From Microbulbifer sp. MI-G (lineage in GTDB: Bacteria; Pseudomonadota; Gammaproteobacteria; Pseudomonadales; Cellvibrionaceae): DNA of 64,000 nt. The notes beneath the pieces are model-generated. The model saw only the letters and a program-made list of their open reading frames with translations. It ran no database searches and was not told the origin of the DNA. The position numbers and the translations under genes were made by a program. The stretch is from the NCBI RefSeq assembly GCF_030440425.1, contig NZ_CP098023.1, positions 62,001-126,000 of the forward strand, written 5' to 3'. Positions 19,583 to 28,144 of the stretch are shown piece by piece (the stretch's first letter is position 1; every line of letters starts with the position of its first letter).

Positions 19583-22321
19583 ATGAGTAAACAAAGCTCC
19601 GGTGCCGCTCCGCTGATTTTGGTGGATGGTTCTTCTTACCTGTATCGCGCCTACCATGCCCTGCCACCGCTGACAACCAGCCAGGGAAAGCCCACCGGTG
19701 CGGTTCGCGGAGTCATCAGCATGTTGCGCCGCCACTTGAAGGAGCACGCCGACAGTACTGTGGTAGTGGTGTTTGATGCCAAGGGCAAAACCTTTCGCGA
19801 CGAGATGTTTGCTGAGTACAAGTCCCACCGCCCGCCGATGCCCGATGACCTGCGCGAGCAGATTCAGCCGATTCACGACATTATCGACGCGATGGGCCTG
19901 TCCCGTCTGGTTGTGGATGGGGTTGAGGCAGATGATGTGATCGGCACCCTGGCATTGGAGGCCCAGCGCAGCGGCCAGGAAGTGATTATTTCCACCGGTG
20001 ACAAGGATATGGCGCAACTGGTGCGCCCGGGGATCACCCTGGTCAACACCATGTCCAATACCGAGATGGACACAGACGGCGTGGTAAAGAAGTTCGGCAT
20101 AGGGCCCGAACTGATTATCGATTTCCTCGCCCTGATGGGTGATAAGTCCGACAACATTCCCGGTGTGCCAGGCGTTGGAGAAAAGACGGCGTTGGCGCTG
20201 TTGCAGAACCTTGGTGGCCTTAAAGAGATTTACGCCGATCTGGGTGCCATCGCCACTCTGGGTTTTCGCGGCGCCAAGACCCTCGGCAGTAAAATGGCCG
20301 AACATCGCGCGGCGGCACAGCTGTCTTACCGGCTCGCCACCATCAAGACCGATGTGGAAATGCCCTACCATCCCCGGAACTTGCACAATTCTGCACCGAA
20401 TATCGGAAAGTTGATCGAGTTGTTCGGACAAAACGAGTTTCGCACCTGGCTGGAAGAGCTGACCAGCGATAAGGCCGAGGAGGCCATGGCCGAGGCGGTG
20501 GAGCGGGACTATGTGGTTGTGACAGCAATGGCCGAACTGGATGCCTGGCTGCAGCGGCTCAAAAAGGCAAAAATCTTTGCCTTTGATACGGAGACCACCA
20601 GCCTCAACTATATGCAGGCCAGACTGGTGGGGGTGTCCTTTGCGGTTGAACCCTACCGCGCCGCCTACGTGCCGCTGGCACACGATTATATGGGCGCACC
20701 TGAGCAGCTGCCATTTGAACAGGTACTGCAGAAGCTCAAGCCGCTTCTGGAGGACGAGAAGCAAAGGAAAGTGGGGCAGAATTTAAAATACGACAGCCAT
20801 ATTCTGGCCAACTACGGCATTAGGCTGCGTGGTATTGCGCGGGATACCATGCTGGAATCCTATGTACTCGACAGCACTGCCAGCCGTCATGATATGGACA
20901 GCCTCGCGCTCAAATACCTGGGTGAGCATACGGTGCATTTTGAGGATATTGCCGGCAAAGGCGCCAAACAGCTGACTTTTAATCAGATACCGTTGGACAA
21001 AGCCGGCCCCTACGCGGCAGAGGATGCCGATATCACCCTGCGCCTGCATCGGGAGTTGAACGGCCGCCTGGCGCGAGTGCCGTCTCTGGTAAAGGTACTC
21101 GATGATATCGAGATGCCCCTGCTGCCGGTGCTTGTACGTATGGAGCGCAACGGCGCCTACATAGATGCAAAAATGCTCGCGGCACAGAGTGCCGAACTGG
21201 AACAGGAGATGCGTGAGCTGGAACAGCAGGCCTACGCGGTGGCAGGAGAGGAATTCAATCTGAGTTCCACCAAGCAGCTGGGGGCAATTCTTTTTGAAAA
21301 GTTACAGATTCCGGTGATCAAGAAAACCCCCAAGGGAGCGCCTTCCACGGCGGAGGCGGTGTTGCAGGAGCTGGCCCACAATCACGAGTTACCGGCGTTG
21401 ATCATGCAGTACCGGGGCCTGGCCAAGCTGAAAAACACCTATACCGACAAACTGCCGAAAATGATTGATCCTGCCAGTGGCCGTGTACACACCTCCTACC
21501 ACCAGGCGGTAACAGCCACTGGGCGACTTTCTTCCAGCGATCCCAACCTGCAAAATATCCCGATTCGCACCGAGGAGGGTCGCCGAATCCGTCGGGCTTT
21601 CACCGCGGACCCACGTGTCAATGGTGGCAGCGAGATCATCGCTGCGGACTATTCGCAAATCGAGTTGCGCATTATGGCGCACCTGTCTGCAGACCGAGGG
21701 CTGGTGAATGCCTTTGAACGCGGTGCTGATATCCACCGCGCCACTGCCGCGGAAGTGTTTGAAGTGGCCTTGGATCGGGTCAGCGACGAGCAGCGCCGCC
21801 GCGCCAAGGCCATCAATTTTGGCCTGATTTATGGCATGTCGGCCTACGGCCTGGCCAGGCAGCTGGGCATTCCCCGCGCGGATGCCCAGACCTATATAGA
21901 CCGTTACTTCGAGCGCTATCCGGGGGTTCTGCACTATATGGAGAACACCCGTAAGCAGGCTGCGGAAAAAGGCTATGTGGAAACCCTGTTTGGCCGTCGT
22001 CTGTACCTGCCGGAGATCCGCTCTCGCAATGCGATGCAGCGCCAGGCCGCCGAGCGCACCGCGATCAATGCGCCTATGCAGGGCACAGCCGCAGACATTA
22101 TCAAGCGCGCCATGATCGCGGTGGATACCTGGCTCAATAGGCAAAACCTGACCAGCAAGCTGATCCTGCAGGTGCACGATGAACTGGTACTGGAGGTGCC
22201 CAAGCCGGAAATAGAGACGGTTGCAACTGCTCTGGCGGAATTAATGCAGGGCGCTGCGCAGTTGCGCGTGCCGTTGACTGTTGATCTGGGACATGGCAAA
22301 GACTGGGATCAGGCGCATTGA
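19583..22321 (+). CDS. polA: DNA polymerase I
   Basis: Repair and Okazaki-fragment-processing polymerase, 912 residues. The N-terminal 5'-3' exonuclease (about 1-300; [44 protein letters not shown]) is followed by an intact 3'-5' proofreading domain ([10 protein letters not shown] near 333) and the polymerase domain. Motif A is [14 protein letters not shown] (Asp about 689), motif [21 protein letters not shown] and motif [12 protein letters not shown] (about 864). All catalytic positions appear conserved. In gammaproteobacteria the region downstream of polA, before engB, carries the Spot 42 or ErsA small RNA; here it holds sRNA candidates as well. Confidence 0.98.
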   Translation: MSKQSSGAAPLILVDGSSYLYRAYHALPPLTTSQGKPTGAVRGVISMLRRHLKEHADSTVVVVFDAKGKTFRDEMFAEYKSHRPPMPDDLREQIQPIHDIIDAMGLSRLVVDGVEADDVIGTLALEAQRSGQEVIISTGDKDMAQLVRPGITLVNTMSNTEMDTDGVVKKFGIGPELIIDFLALMGDKSDNIPGVPGVGEKTALALLQNLGGLKEIYADLGAIATLGFRGAKTLGSKMAEHRAAAQLSYRLATIKTDVEMPYHPRNLHNSAPNIGKLIELFGQNEFRTWLEELTSDKAEEAMAEAVERDYVVVTAMAELDAWLQRLKKAKIFAFDTETTSLNYMQARLVGVSFAVEPYRAAYVPLAHDYMGAPEQLPFEQVLQKLKPLLEDEKQRKVGQNLKYDSHILANYGIRLRGIARDTMLESYVLDSTASRHDMDSLALKYLGEHTVHFEDIAGKGAKQLTFNQIPLDKAGPYAAEDADITLRLHRELNGRLARVPSLVKVLDDIEMPLLPVLVRMERNGAYIDAKMLAAQSAELEQEMRELEQQAYAVAGEEFNLSSTKQLGAILFEKLQIPVIKKTPKGAPSTAEAVLQELAHNHELPALIMQYRGLAKLKNTYTDKLPKMIDPASGRVHTSYHQAVTATGRLSSSDPNLQNIPIRTEEGRRIRRAFTADPRVNGGSEIIAADYSQIELRIMAHLSADRGLVNAFERGADIHRATAAEVFEVALDRVSDEQRRRAKAINFGLIYGMSAYGLARQLGIPRADAQTYIDRYFERYPGVLHYMENTRKQAAEKGYVETLFGRRLYLPEIRSRNAMQRQAAERTAINAPMQGTAADIIKRAMIAVDTWLNRQNLTSKLILQVHDELVLEVPKPEIETVATALAELMQGAAQLRVPLTVDLGHGKDWDQAH

Positions 22322-22471
22322 AGCATCGGTTGTTGGTAGGTTTTAGGCCTGCAGGGGAGCGCATGCGTTGTGCCGAGGTAAAGAAGTAGTCCCCTCAGAT
22401 ACCTTTTGAGTGAAAATGGCGCCAATTAGTGTGTTTTAACTGCTATTTTTACAATCTTTGCCGAAATCCGT

Positions 22472-22500
22472 GGAACTGTTCCGGCGACAGCCCCTCTAAA
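22472..22500 (+). promoter_or_regulatory. Sigma-E/AlgU-like promoter of sRNA candidate 1
   Basis: A GGAACTG -35 element is separated by 16 bases from TCTAAA as -10, fitting the extracytoplasmic sigma factor pattern (GGAAC ... TCTGA/TCAAA). The GGAAC starts exactly 35 bases before the inferred transcript start at 22507. The same arrangement and distance occur upstream of the second, related RNA. Confidence 0.55.
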
Positions 22501-22506
22501 GTGGCA

Positions 22507-22585
22507 AGATCGTTGGAATGCGTCATCATCCCCCAAGGAAGTCAGATGTTTGCCCCGGAACTCCCCAAGTCCGGGGCATTTTTTT
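22507..22585 (+). ncRNA. Candidate small RNA 1 downstream of polA (Spot 42/ErsA position)
   Basis: About 79 nt, from AGATCGTTGG to the T run of a strong terminator (TGCCCCGGA / TCCGGGGCA, 22551-22585). The unpaired middle holds ATCCCCCAAGG and the terminator loop holds CTCCCCAAG, so CCCC tracts could pair with Shine-Dalgarno regions. It aligns with candidate 2 at 24131: both begin AGATC-x-TTG, then CCCCAA, then TCAG, then the same CCCCGGA...TCCGGGG terminator. Location after polA matches spf in E. coli and ersA in Pseudomonas; sequence identity to those is not claimed. Confidence 0.6.
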
Positions 22586-23055
22586 GTCCTCTCAAGTTGA
22601 ATCTTCCCCCGCCAGGCACTCTTTTGTGTCCTTTCTCATCCACTCCATTTCACAACCCTGAATGGCAGACCCTTTGGAGGTTTACTGGGCTAATCTGAGC
22701 ACTACAGAGACCTAATTTCCACAGTGAGCATCTTCAGGGGCCTGTTCCCAGGGTCCGCTGACCTGCGGTTTGGCGTGTTGTATAAATGAGGATATTTGGG
22801 TTTTGTTTGCCTGAAGAGTGGCGGTGTGGGCTCCTGAAATACCATCCTCACCGCCAAGTTGGGTAGGTATTGCACGGGTGGCGAAGCATGAAAGATGGCA
22901 CTCCCATTGGGCTGCCGGGTTTATCAAAAGAGAGACTGCGGTATCGATGCATAGATTAAATGAGCATATTCCCCGTGCCGCCCACCAGCTTCAGGAGCCG
23001 TTGGCATGACGCATAGGGTGGGTTTGACTTCCCGGTGGTTTGCGGGAGGTTGGTT
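22586..23055. other. Intergenic region before the PRPP-synthetase-like gene
   Basis: About 470 bases with no supported gene. GGGAGG at the right end serves the next CDS. Short frames here lack support. Confidence 0.4.
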
Positions 23056-24024
23056 ATGGGTCGCTTGAAGCTATTTAGCCTGGATGTTGGCGCCGATTTT
23101 TGTGGACGCGTGGCCGCTGCCCTGGGAGAGCCCCTTTCCCGACACGAGGAACGCAGTTTTGTGGATGGTGAGCACAAGGTGCGCCCTCTGGACGACGTGG
23201 AGGGGGCCGATGTGTTCCTTGTGCAGTCCCTGTATGCCGATGTGTGCAGCAGTCTTGATGAAAAACTGTTGCGCAGCCTGTTTTTTATTGGCGCCCTCAA
23301 GGATGCCGGGGCATCGCGTATCACTTTCGTGATGCCCTATCTGTGTTACGGGCGCAAGGATCGGCGTACAAGGTTGCACGACCCCTTGCCAACACAGTAT
23401 CTGGCCAGCTTGCTGGAGTCAGCCGGTACCCACACAGTTATGACGATGGACGCCCATAATTTATCCGCTTTTGAGAATGCGTTCCGCTGTCGCACTGTGC
23501 ATTTGCTTGCCCGGCCTCTCCTGGTGGCGTTTGCCGCAGGACGACTGGCTGGAGAGCAGCGGCCACTGGTGGTGTTATCGCCGGATGAGGGTGGTATCAA
23601 GCGCGCGGAAATGTTTCGCCGGGCTCTGAGTGAGTGCTTAGAGAGAGCGATCGGCAGAGTTTTTGTCGAGAAATATCGCAGTGGCGAGCAGATCAGTGGT
23701 GGCACCTTGATTGGTGAAGTGGAGGGAACGGTGGTGCTGATTGTGGATGACCTGATTGCCAGCGGTGCAACTCTCTGTCGGGCAACGCTGGCAGCTGAGG
23801 CTGCGGGGGCTGCGGGTATCGTTGCTCTCGCGAGTCACGGCCAGTTCAGTGGAGATGCCAGAGCCCTTGTGTCGCGCCTTCCACTGGAGGTCGTTGCCCT
23901 GACCAACTCCCTGCCCCAGACAGACTTGCCGAACAATTGCGAACTGCTCGATTGTGCGCCTCTTCTCGCAGAGGGAATCCGTCGCCTGCACGACAACGGC
24001 CCGGTGTGTGAACTGACCATTTGA
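23056..24024 (+). CDS. Ribose-phosphate pyrophosphokinase family protein (PRPP synthetase-like)
   Basis: 322 residues, in the PRPP synthetase fold (ribose-5-phosphate + ATP to PRPP + AMP, cytoplasmic). It has the N-terminal RHEERSFVDGEHKVRP region, YLCYGRKDRRTR (ATP/flexible-loop block), TMDAHNLSAFENAF (pyrophosphate/metal His), VVLSPDEGGIKRAE and the PRPP-binding VLIVDDLIASGATL. ATG 23056 is preferred because of GGGAGG 8 bases upstream. It differs from housekeeping Prs in many places, so it is probably a paralogue, similar to the NAD- or phosphonate-linked Prs2 types. It lies between two related sRNA candidates. Confidence 0.85.
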   Translation: MGRLKLFSLDVGADFCGRVAAALGEPLSRHEERSFVDGEHKVRPLDDVEGADVFLVQSLYADVCSSLDEKLLRSLFFIGALKDAGASRITFVMPYLCYGRKDRRTRLHDPLPTQYLASLLESAGTHTVMTMDAHNLSAFENAFRCRTVHLLARPLLVAFAAGRLAGEQRPLVVLSPDEGGIKRAEMFRRALSECLERAIGRVFVEKYRSGEQISGGTLIGEVEGTVVLIVDDLIASGATLCRATLAAEAAGAAGIVALASHGQFSGDARALVSRLPLEVVALTNSLPQTDLPNNCELLDCAPLLAEGIRRLHDNGPVCELTI

Positions 24025-24095
24025 AGGGCTTTCCCTGTGAATACCGGCCACAGGTCCAAAACATCCACCATTTACATTTATTTACTCCAGTCTCG

Positions 24096-24124
24096 GGAAC
24101 AAAGGGATGCCCGGTCGTATCCAA
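24096..24124 (+). promoter_or_regulatory. Sigma-E/AlgU-like promoter of sRNA candidate 2
   Basis: GGAACAA followed after 17 bases by TCCAA. The GGAAC lies exactly 35 bases before the AGATC start of the RNA, as in candidate 1. Pattern match supported by the shared spacing. Confidence 0.45.
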
Positions 24125-24130
24125 TCCACC

Positions 24131-24205
24131 AGATCATTGTTACTCTCTAACCCCAAAGCGTTCAGCTTTTTCACCCCGGACTATCCCCATCTCCGGGGTT
24201 TTTTT
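24131..24205 (+). ncRNA. Candidate small RNA 2, paralogue of candidate 1
   Basis: About 75 nt from AGATCATTG to a Rho-independent terminator (ACCCCGGA / TCCGGGGT, loop CTATCCCCATC, then T7; 24173-24205). It matches candidate 1 in start, in a central CCCCAA, in TCAG and in the terminator stem, with a different loop flank but the same exposed TCCCCA. It could also be read as the terminator of the upstream PRPP-synthetase-like gene, 150 bases away. Both roles are compatible. Confidence 0.55.
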
Positions 24206-24288
24206 CTCCCTGAATGCCCCCTGGGGGATGGATGGCAGGTGACGGTTTTCCGGGTAGAAATCCGGGCTAGTTGACAAGATTGGAATCT

Positions 24289-24321
24289 ATTTCCGGAAAT
24301 CCGGATGTGGGCGAGTATAGT
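24289..24321 (+). promoter_or_regulatory. Palindrome and -10 element before sRNA candidate 3
   Basis: The perfect 12-base palindrome ATTTCCGGAAAT (24289-24300) sits 15 bases upstream of TATAGT (24316-24321), i.e. over the place of a -35 box, which is otherwise poor. This is the layout of an activator- or repressor-controlled sigma-70 promoter. Confidence 0.35.
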
Positions 24322-24327
24322 ATTCAC

Positions 24328-24513
24328 ATTCCTCTGATCGCTTTACTCGCCGGGTGGGAATACCAACGGCAGCAACCTAAGCTTCCCTGTGTGGAGGATC
24401 TTGCATTGAAGAGGAACCCTCAGGCGTACCCGTCCCCCTGGGTGCGCTTGGCAAGTGCCCATCCCCAAGGGCACTGACTCCTGGCCGGCAGTCCCCATCT
24501 GCCGGCTTTTTTT
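24328..24513 (+). ncRNA. Candidate small RNA 3 with three CCCC-loop hairpins
   Basis: An approximately 186-nt transcript is inferred from the TATAGT box to a strong terminator. Its last 90 bases fold as three consecutive hairpins: 24424-24447 (8-bp stem, loop GTCCCCCT), 24454-24475 (7-bp stem, loop ATCCCCAA) and 24484-24513 (8-bp stem GCCGGCAG / CTGCCGGC, loop TCCCCAT, then T7). All three loops expose UCCCC, the type of seed used by several bacterial sRNAs to pair with GGGGA Shine-Dalgarno sequences. No coding frame in the stretch looks protein-like. The 5' end is a guess. Confidence 0.5.
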
Positions 24514-24575
24514 ATACTCAAAAAGCTCCTGCCAGGACTCCTTAAGCAAGCGGCAAAAATTCAGTTTAATTATTT

Positions 24576-24594
24576 GCAAATGATAATTGTTCGC
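24576..24594 (+). promoter_or_regulatory. Candidate Fur box
   Basis: GCAAATGATAATTGTTCGC matches the Fur consensus (GATAATGATAATCATTATC) well in its core AATGATAATT and lies about 35 bases upstream of the GTG at 24630. Confidence 0.6.
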
Positions 24595-24629
24595 ATTACA
24601 CTGAGTGTGTTTCAAGCAAGGGAATTATC

Positions 24630-25088
24630 GTGAATTTACGTTACCTATGCGCAAACCACCGCCAGTGGTTGATTGCTGACACGGATCGTGCGGAAAAAAC
24701 GTGGCTGGACTGGATAGAACTGGGCAAGATCCTCTCTGAAGAGGGCAATGAAAAAGAGGCGATTCCCTATCTGGGATGCGCTTTTGACCTTGCGGGCTTT
24801 CTGCTGGCAAAACAGTGGCCAAGCTATGCCGTGTCTGCGACACGCTTTAGTGAAAACGCCCTCTGCCTGATGGCAGCCTACCGGGAGTTGGGGGATGAAA
24901 AATTACACCGCTATATTCTCGCCGGCGCCAGTTCAATCCTCGCGCGCCAGCTTGGAGATGGCCTCAAGCAGCGGATTGCCGCTGACTGTATCAGTGCCCT
25001 CTATCCAACGGGTGTCGGCGACGCAATGCAAAAAGCAGCCCAAGCTAGATGGCCCGTCCACCTCGACAGAGATTGCCGGCTGCACTGA
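24630..25088 (+). CDS. Small TPR-like protein of unknown function, probably Fur-regulated
   Basis: 152 residues, cytoplasmic (no signal peptide), all-helical in appearance. Repeated helices such as WLDWIELGKILSEEGNEKEA and ALCLMAAYRELGDEKLHRYI follow the W/LG/Y/A spacing of tetratricopeptide-like repeats. The end, DRDCRLH, recalls the end of Vibrio DUF2753 proteins, but this is weak. The upstream Fur box suggests expression under iron limitation. GTG start with AAGCAAGGG upstream. The next frame overlaps its 3' end and may be a frameshifted continuation. Confidence 0.65.
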   Translation: MNLRYLCANHRQWLIADTDRAEKTWLDWIELGKILSEEGNEKEAIPYLGCAFDLAGFLLAKQWPSYAVSATRFSENALCLMAAYRELGDEKLHRYILAGASSILARQLGDGLKQRIAADCISALYPTGVGDAMQKAAQARWPVHLDRDCRLH

Positions 25089-25308
25089 GGAAACCGCCCG
25101 TGTAAAGCCTGCAGAAACCCCGCGGCTGCTGACCGTTGCCATTCGCGAAGACACCCTGGTTGCGCTCTTGGCGCAACGCTGTCTGAGCGTTGAGGAGCTG
25201 CACTGCACGACACCCCAGACGCGCCAGCAGCTGCGGCAGGTATTGTTACGCTCCCTGTTGCCTCGGGATAAGTTGAGTTGCGCGCCGACAACAAAGAGTG
25301 CTGAGTGA
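24958..25308 (+). CDS. Uncertain ORF overlapping the Fur-regulated gene
   Basis: This frame is open for 116 codons from ATG 24958; only the part after about 25020 looks protein-like (CLSVEELHC, TRQQLRQVLLRSLLPRDKL). It is in the +1 frame relative to the preceding gene and continues 220 bases past that gene's stop. It is either a separate small gene with an unclear start, or the C-terminal part of the previous gene after a frameshift near the A5 run at about 25028. No family recognised. Confidence 0.3.
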   Translation: MASSSGLPLTVSVPSIQRVSATQCKKQPKLDGPSTSTEIAGCTEETARVKPAETPRLLTVAIREDTLVALLAQRCLSVEELHCTTPQTRQQLRQVLLRSLLPRDKLSCAPTTKSAE

Positions 25309-25398
25309 AGCGGTTATTGCACGAAAGGTTTCCCAACCAGGCGCCCTTTAAAATCAGTATCAGTGCAGGCTGCGGCCGGTAGCCTGTAAGGGTTGAGG

Positions 25399-26058
25399 TC
25401 AGCTACTTGTGGCGGAGGGCTCCGTGCGGGATATGAGCCATTCATTCAATTTGCGCTCCAGCGTGTCGATACCCGTTTTCCTGGTGGAGGAGAACAGCTG
25501 CAGGGTAACCTCCCGGTCCAGACCCTGCTCCCTGAGGGCTTTCTCCACGGCAAAGCGGATATTATTGGCGGGGCCATGCTTCAACTTATCCGCTTTGGTG
25601 AGCAGGCAATGCACAGGCAGGCCTGCCTCAACCGCCCAGGTCAGCATATGCAGGTCGAACTCCTTGAGGGGCTGGCGTATGTCCATCAACAGCACCAGGC
25701 CGCGCAGACATTGGCGCTGCTCCAGATAGGCAGCCAGGTGGCGCTGCCACTCGTCTTTCATAACACGGGCCACCTTGGCATAGCCATACCCGGGCAGATC
25801 CACCAGTCGCTGCTGCTCAGACAGGCTGAAGAAGTTGATCAACTGGGTGCGCCCGGGTGTCTTGGAGGTTCGCGCCAGCTTGCTGTTGCCGGTCAACGCG
25901 TTGATGGCGCTGGATTTTCCCGCATTGGAGCGGCCGGCAAAGGCCACTTCGGCGCCGGAGTCCTCCGGGCACTCGGCCAGGGTGGGCGCACTGGTCAGAA
26001 ATCGTATAGCACGGTAGTTCAGTTTTTGCGGCTGGGCATTCAGTTTGACAATTGACAT
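25399..26058 (-). CDS. engB: Ribosome biogenesis GTPase EngB/YihA
   Basis: Essential GTPase of 50S subunit assembly, 219 residues. G1 is [13 protein letters not shown]2 region [11 protein letters not shown]3 [11 protein letters not shown]4 LTKADK and G5 near SSTRKTG. Length and order are normal. It is transcribed toward polA, the conserved polA-(sRNA)-engB neighbourhood, and divergently from the cytochrome c4 gene. Confidence 0.96.
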   Translation of the reverse strand: MSIVKLNAQPQKLNYRAIRFLTSAPTLAECPEDSGAEVAFAGRSNAGKSSAINALTGNSKLARTSKTPGRTQLINFFSLSEQQRLVDLPGYGYAKVARVMKDEWQRHLAAYLEQRQCLRGLVLLMDIRQPLKEFDLHMLTWAVEAGLPVHCLLTKADKLKHGPANNIRFAVEKALREQGLDREVTLQLFSSTRKTGIDTLERKLNEWLISRTEPSATSS

Positions 26059-26181
26059 CGTTTAAGTCCGCTGATCCGGTACACTCGTTTGGCGCGCAAG
26101 TATATAATGCCGCGGTTTTCGCCTCGCAGGATTTATGGGGCGGAGCGGAACACCATATCACAGCGCGCAACGGGACGATGT

Positions 26182-26841
26182 ATGAACAGCTTTATCAAGA
26201 ACACTGCTCGGGTACTTGGTCTGGTTATCGCCTTGGGAACCACATCCCTTGCAATGGCTATGGGTGATGCGGCTGAGGGTAAGACAAAGGCCGCCCAGTG
26301 TGCAGCTTGCCATGGTGCTGACGGCAATAGCCCGGTGCCCGCCTTCCCCAAAATCGCTGGTCTCGGCGAGAAATACCTGTTCAAGCAGCTTATGGATATC
26401 CAGGAAGGCAAGCGTAATGTGCCACAGATGATTGGCCAGCTGGACAATTTTAACGAGCAGGATCTACAGGATATCGCCGCCTACTTTGCCACCCAGCCGA
26501 TGCAGTTGACCGGGTCCGAAGCGATTGCAGTCACGCTCAATAATGGCGAAAGTGTCGACGGCCTCATCTTTGGGCGCAAATTGTACCGTGCGGGTAATAT
26601 GGAAACCGGCGTGCCAGGCTGTATGGGCTGTCACTCCCCCAGCGGTCAGGGCAATGCACCCGCCGGCTATCCGCGACTTTCCGGTCAGTATCCGGAGTAT
26701 ATTGAAGCCCAGTTGAAGGCATTCCGTGTCGGTACCCGCACAAATGACGGGGATACCCGTACCATGCGCACAGTTGCCAGCCAGATGTCCGATGCCGAAA
26801 TCACCGCTGTCGCCAACTATATTGCCGGCTTGACGGAATAA
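26182..26841 (+). CDS. Cytochrome c4, diheme
   Basis: Periplasmic diheme electron carrier feeding terminal oxidases, 219 residues from ATG 26182, which starts a signal peptide ending in AMAMGDA. Two heme sites are visible, CAACH and CMGCH, each followed by a Met ligand region (MIGQLDNF; MRTVASQM). This is the normal two-domain c4 architecture. It sits between engB and dsbA as in Pseudomonas. The frame is open upstream to 26089, but that part lacks a signal. Confidence 0.93.
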   Translation: MNSFIKNTARVLGLVIALGTTSLAMAMGDAAEGKTKAAQCAACHGADGNSPVPAFPKIAGLGEKYLFKQLMDIQEGKRNVPQMIGQLDNFNEQDLQDIAAYFATQPMQLTGSEAIAVTLNNGESVDGLIFGRKLYRAGNMETGVPGCMGCHSPSGQGNAPAGYPRLSGQYPEYIEAQLKAFRVGTRTNDGDTRTMRTVASQMSDAEITAVANYIAGLTE

Positions 26842-26862
26842 CAGCCAGGCCCCAGCAGCGGG

Positions 26863-26888
26863 AGGCCGGTCAAATGCCGGCCTTTTTT
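26863..26888 (+). terminator. Terminator after cytochrome c4
   Basis: AGGCCGG / CCGGCCT stem with loop TCAAATG and a T7 run, just after the stop codon. Confidence 0.85.
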
Positions 26889-27066
26889 TGTGCCCGGTGC
26901 CCGCTCAAGCAGTGGGGAATCGGGTAAAGTAGTCGCACTTTCGTCGCGTTTCCTTGCCCCAAGCAACGGGAACTTCAATAATCTGCGTTGTCTATTGTGC
27001 CTCAGTGACCCGGCAGCCCGCCGCTAACAGGCCTCGATCAACGTAGGTACAAGCTGGAGAAGACTT

Positions 27067-27753
27067 ATGAGAGCAGTTCTCGCCCCTATAACAATGGTTT
27101 TGGCTATATTGTTCAGCCTTGCCGCCTGTGCGCAGGAAAGCGGTGGGTTCAAAGCCGGTCAACACTATCAGGTGCTGCCCCAAGCGGTACCGCAGAAAGA
27201 CGATAGCAAGATCGAAGTAACCGAAATGTTCTGGTATGGCTGTGCCCATTGCTTCCATTTCGAGCCGACCCTGGAACGCTGGAAAAAGAATATGCCCGGC
27301 GATGTTACCCTGCTGAAGCTGCCCGCTATCTGGCAGCCACTGATGGATGTCCATGCGCGCCTGTTTTATGTGGCTGACGCAATGGGTGTCCTGGAAAAGA
27401 TGCATACCCCGATCTTTAATGCCATCTACACTCAACGCCAGATGCTTGCAGTTCGTGAAGGCCGGAACTGGAAGCCGGACCTGCCGGCAATTGAGGCTTT
27501 GTTCAACAAGCACGGCGCCGATGGCGCCAGGGCTGTCAAGCTGATGAACTCCTTTGCCATTAACAGCAGGGTCAAGCAGGGTATGGCCAACCAGCGGGCT
27601 TACAAGATGACCGGTACTCCAGAGGTGGTTGTGGCCGGTAAGTACCGTATCAGTTCTTCTCTGCCGGGCTATAAAGGGAAAAATAATGGCCAGGAACTGA
27701 TGCTGCAGGTAGCTGACTATCTGATAGCCAAGGAGCGTGCGGAGCGCGGTTAA
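27067..27753 (+). CDS. dsbA: Thiol:disulfide oxidoreductase DsbA, lipoprotein-like
   Basis: Periplasmic disulfide-forming enzyme, 228 residues. The active site reads CAHC (MFWYGCAHCFHFEP) in place of the common CPHC, and the cis-Pro loop is seen in MTGTPEVVVAGKYR. The N terminus has a lipobox-like LAAC (LFSLAACAQES), so it may be membrane-anchored. The CxxC dipeptide influences redox potential; Ala in the second position is less usual. Follows cytochrome c4 as in Pseudomonas and ends at a terminator. Confidence 0.9.
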   Translation: MRAVLAPITMVLAILFSLAACAQESGGFKAGQHYQVLPQAVPQKDDSKIEVTEMFWYGCAHCFHFEPTLERWKKNMPGDVTLLKLPAIWQPLMDVHARLFYVADAMGVLEKMHTPIFNAIYTQRQMLAVREGRNWKPDLPAIEALFNKHGADGARAVKLMNSFAINSRVKQGMANQRAYKMTGTPEVVVAGKYRISSSLPGYKGKNNGQELMLQVADYLIAKERAERG

Positions 27754-27770
27754 TCTCTACGCTGTGTCTG

Positions 27771-27797
27771 AGCCCGCTTTGTTCGGAGCGGGCTTTT
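27771..27797 (+). terminator. Terminator after dsbA
   Basis: AGCCCGCT / AGCGGGCT stem, 8-base loop, TTTT, 17 bases after the dsbA stop. Confidence 0.8.
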
Positions 27798-28144
27798 AAT
27801 ACCCGGCTGCCCCGGCGACGATAGTGTTTTCTGGGGTTGTTCACCCGCCCATTTCCCACTGGCAAATGACTGCTAAGCAGAAGACGGTCTTAGTCCCGTT
27901 TTTTGTGCCGCCCACCCATGCCCCGCCCCTCCAAAGACAGAAGGACTTGCGATCAATAGCGAATCGCCTCTGCCGTGGCTTGTTTTCGCCAGGCCTCAGG
28001 CGCCGGTAAGGTATGCGCGAGTGGTGTATTCCCTTATCTTGGCACCTGTATCCTCTTGATGGCGTCTACTGCACTGGAGAAAGCTGTCTAGACTGTAAAA
28101 AGGTTTATACGCCAAAAACGTGGCTCCGAGGTGAGGAATTTGCC
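27798..28144. other. Intergenic region before ecotin
   Basis: About 350 bases without a supported gene; presumably the ecotin promoter. The frame open upstream of 28145 does not look like protein. Confidence 0.4.

Noticed and set aside
19517..20764. 415-codon frame opposite polA
   Set aside because: Antisense shadow of the highly conserved polymerase gene.
22507..22585. Naming sRNA 1 as Spot 42 or ErsA
   Set aside because: Only position, promoter type and terminator style agree; direct sequence identity could not be shown.
24328..24513. 6S RNA as identity of the third sRNA candidate
   Set aside because: Length is similar and the start resembles ATTTCTCTGA, but there is no long central bulge structure, and the 3' end is a row of hairpins with a terminator.
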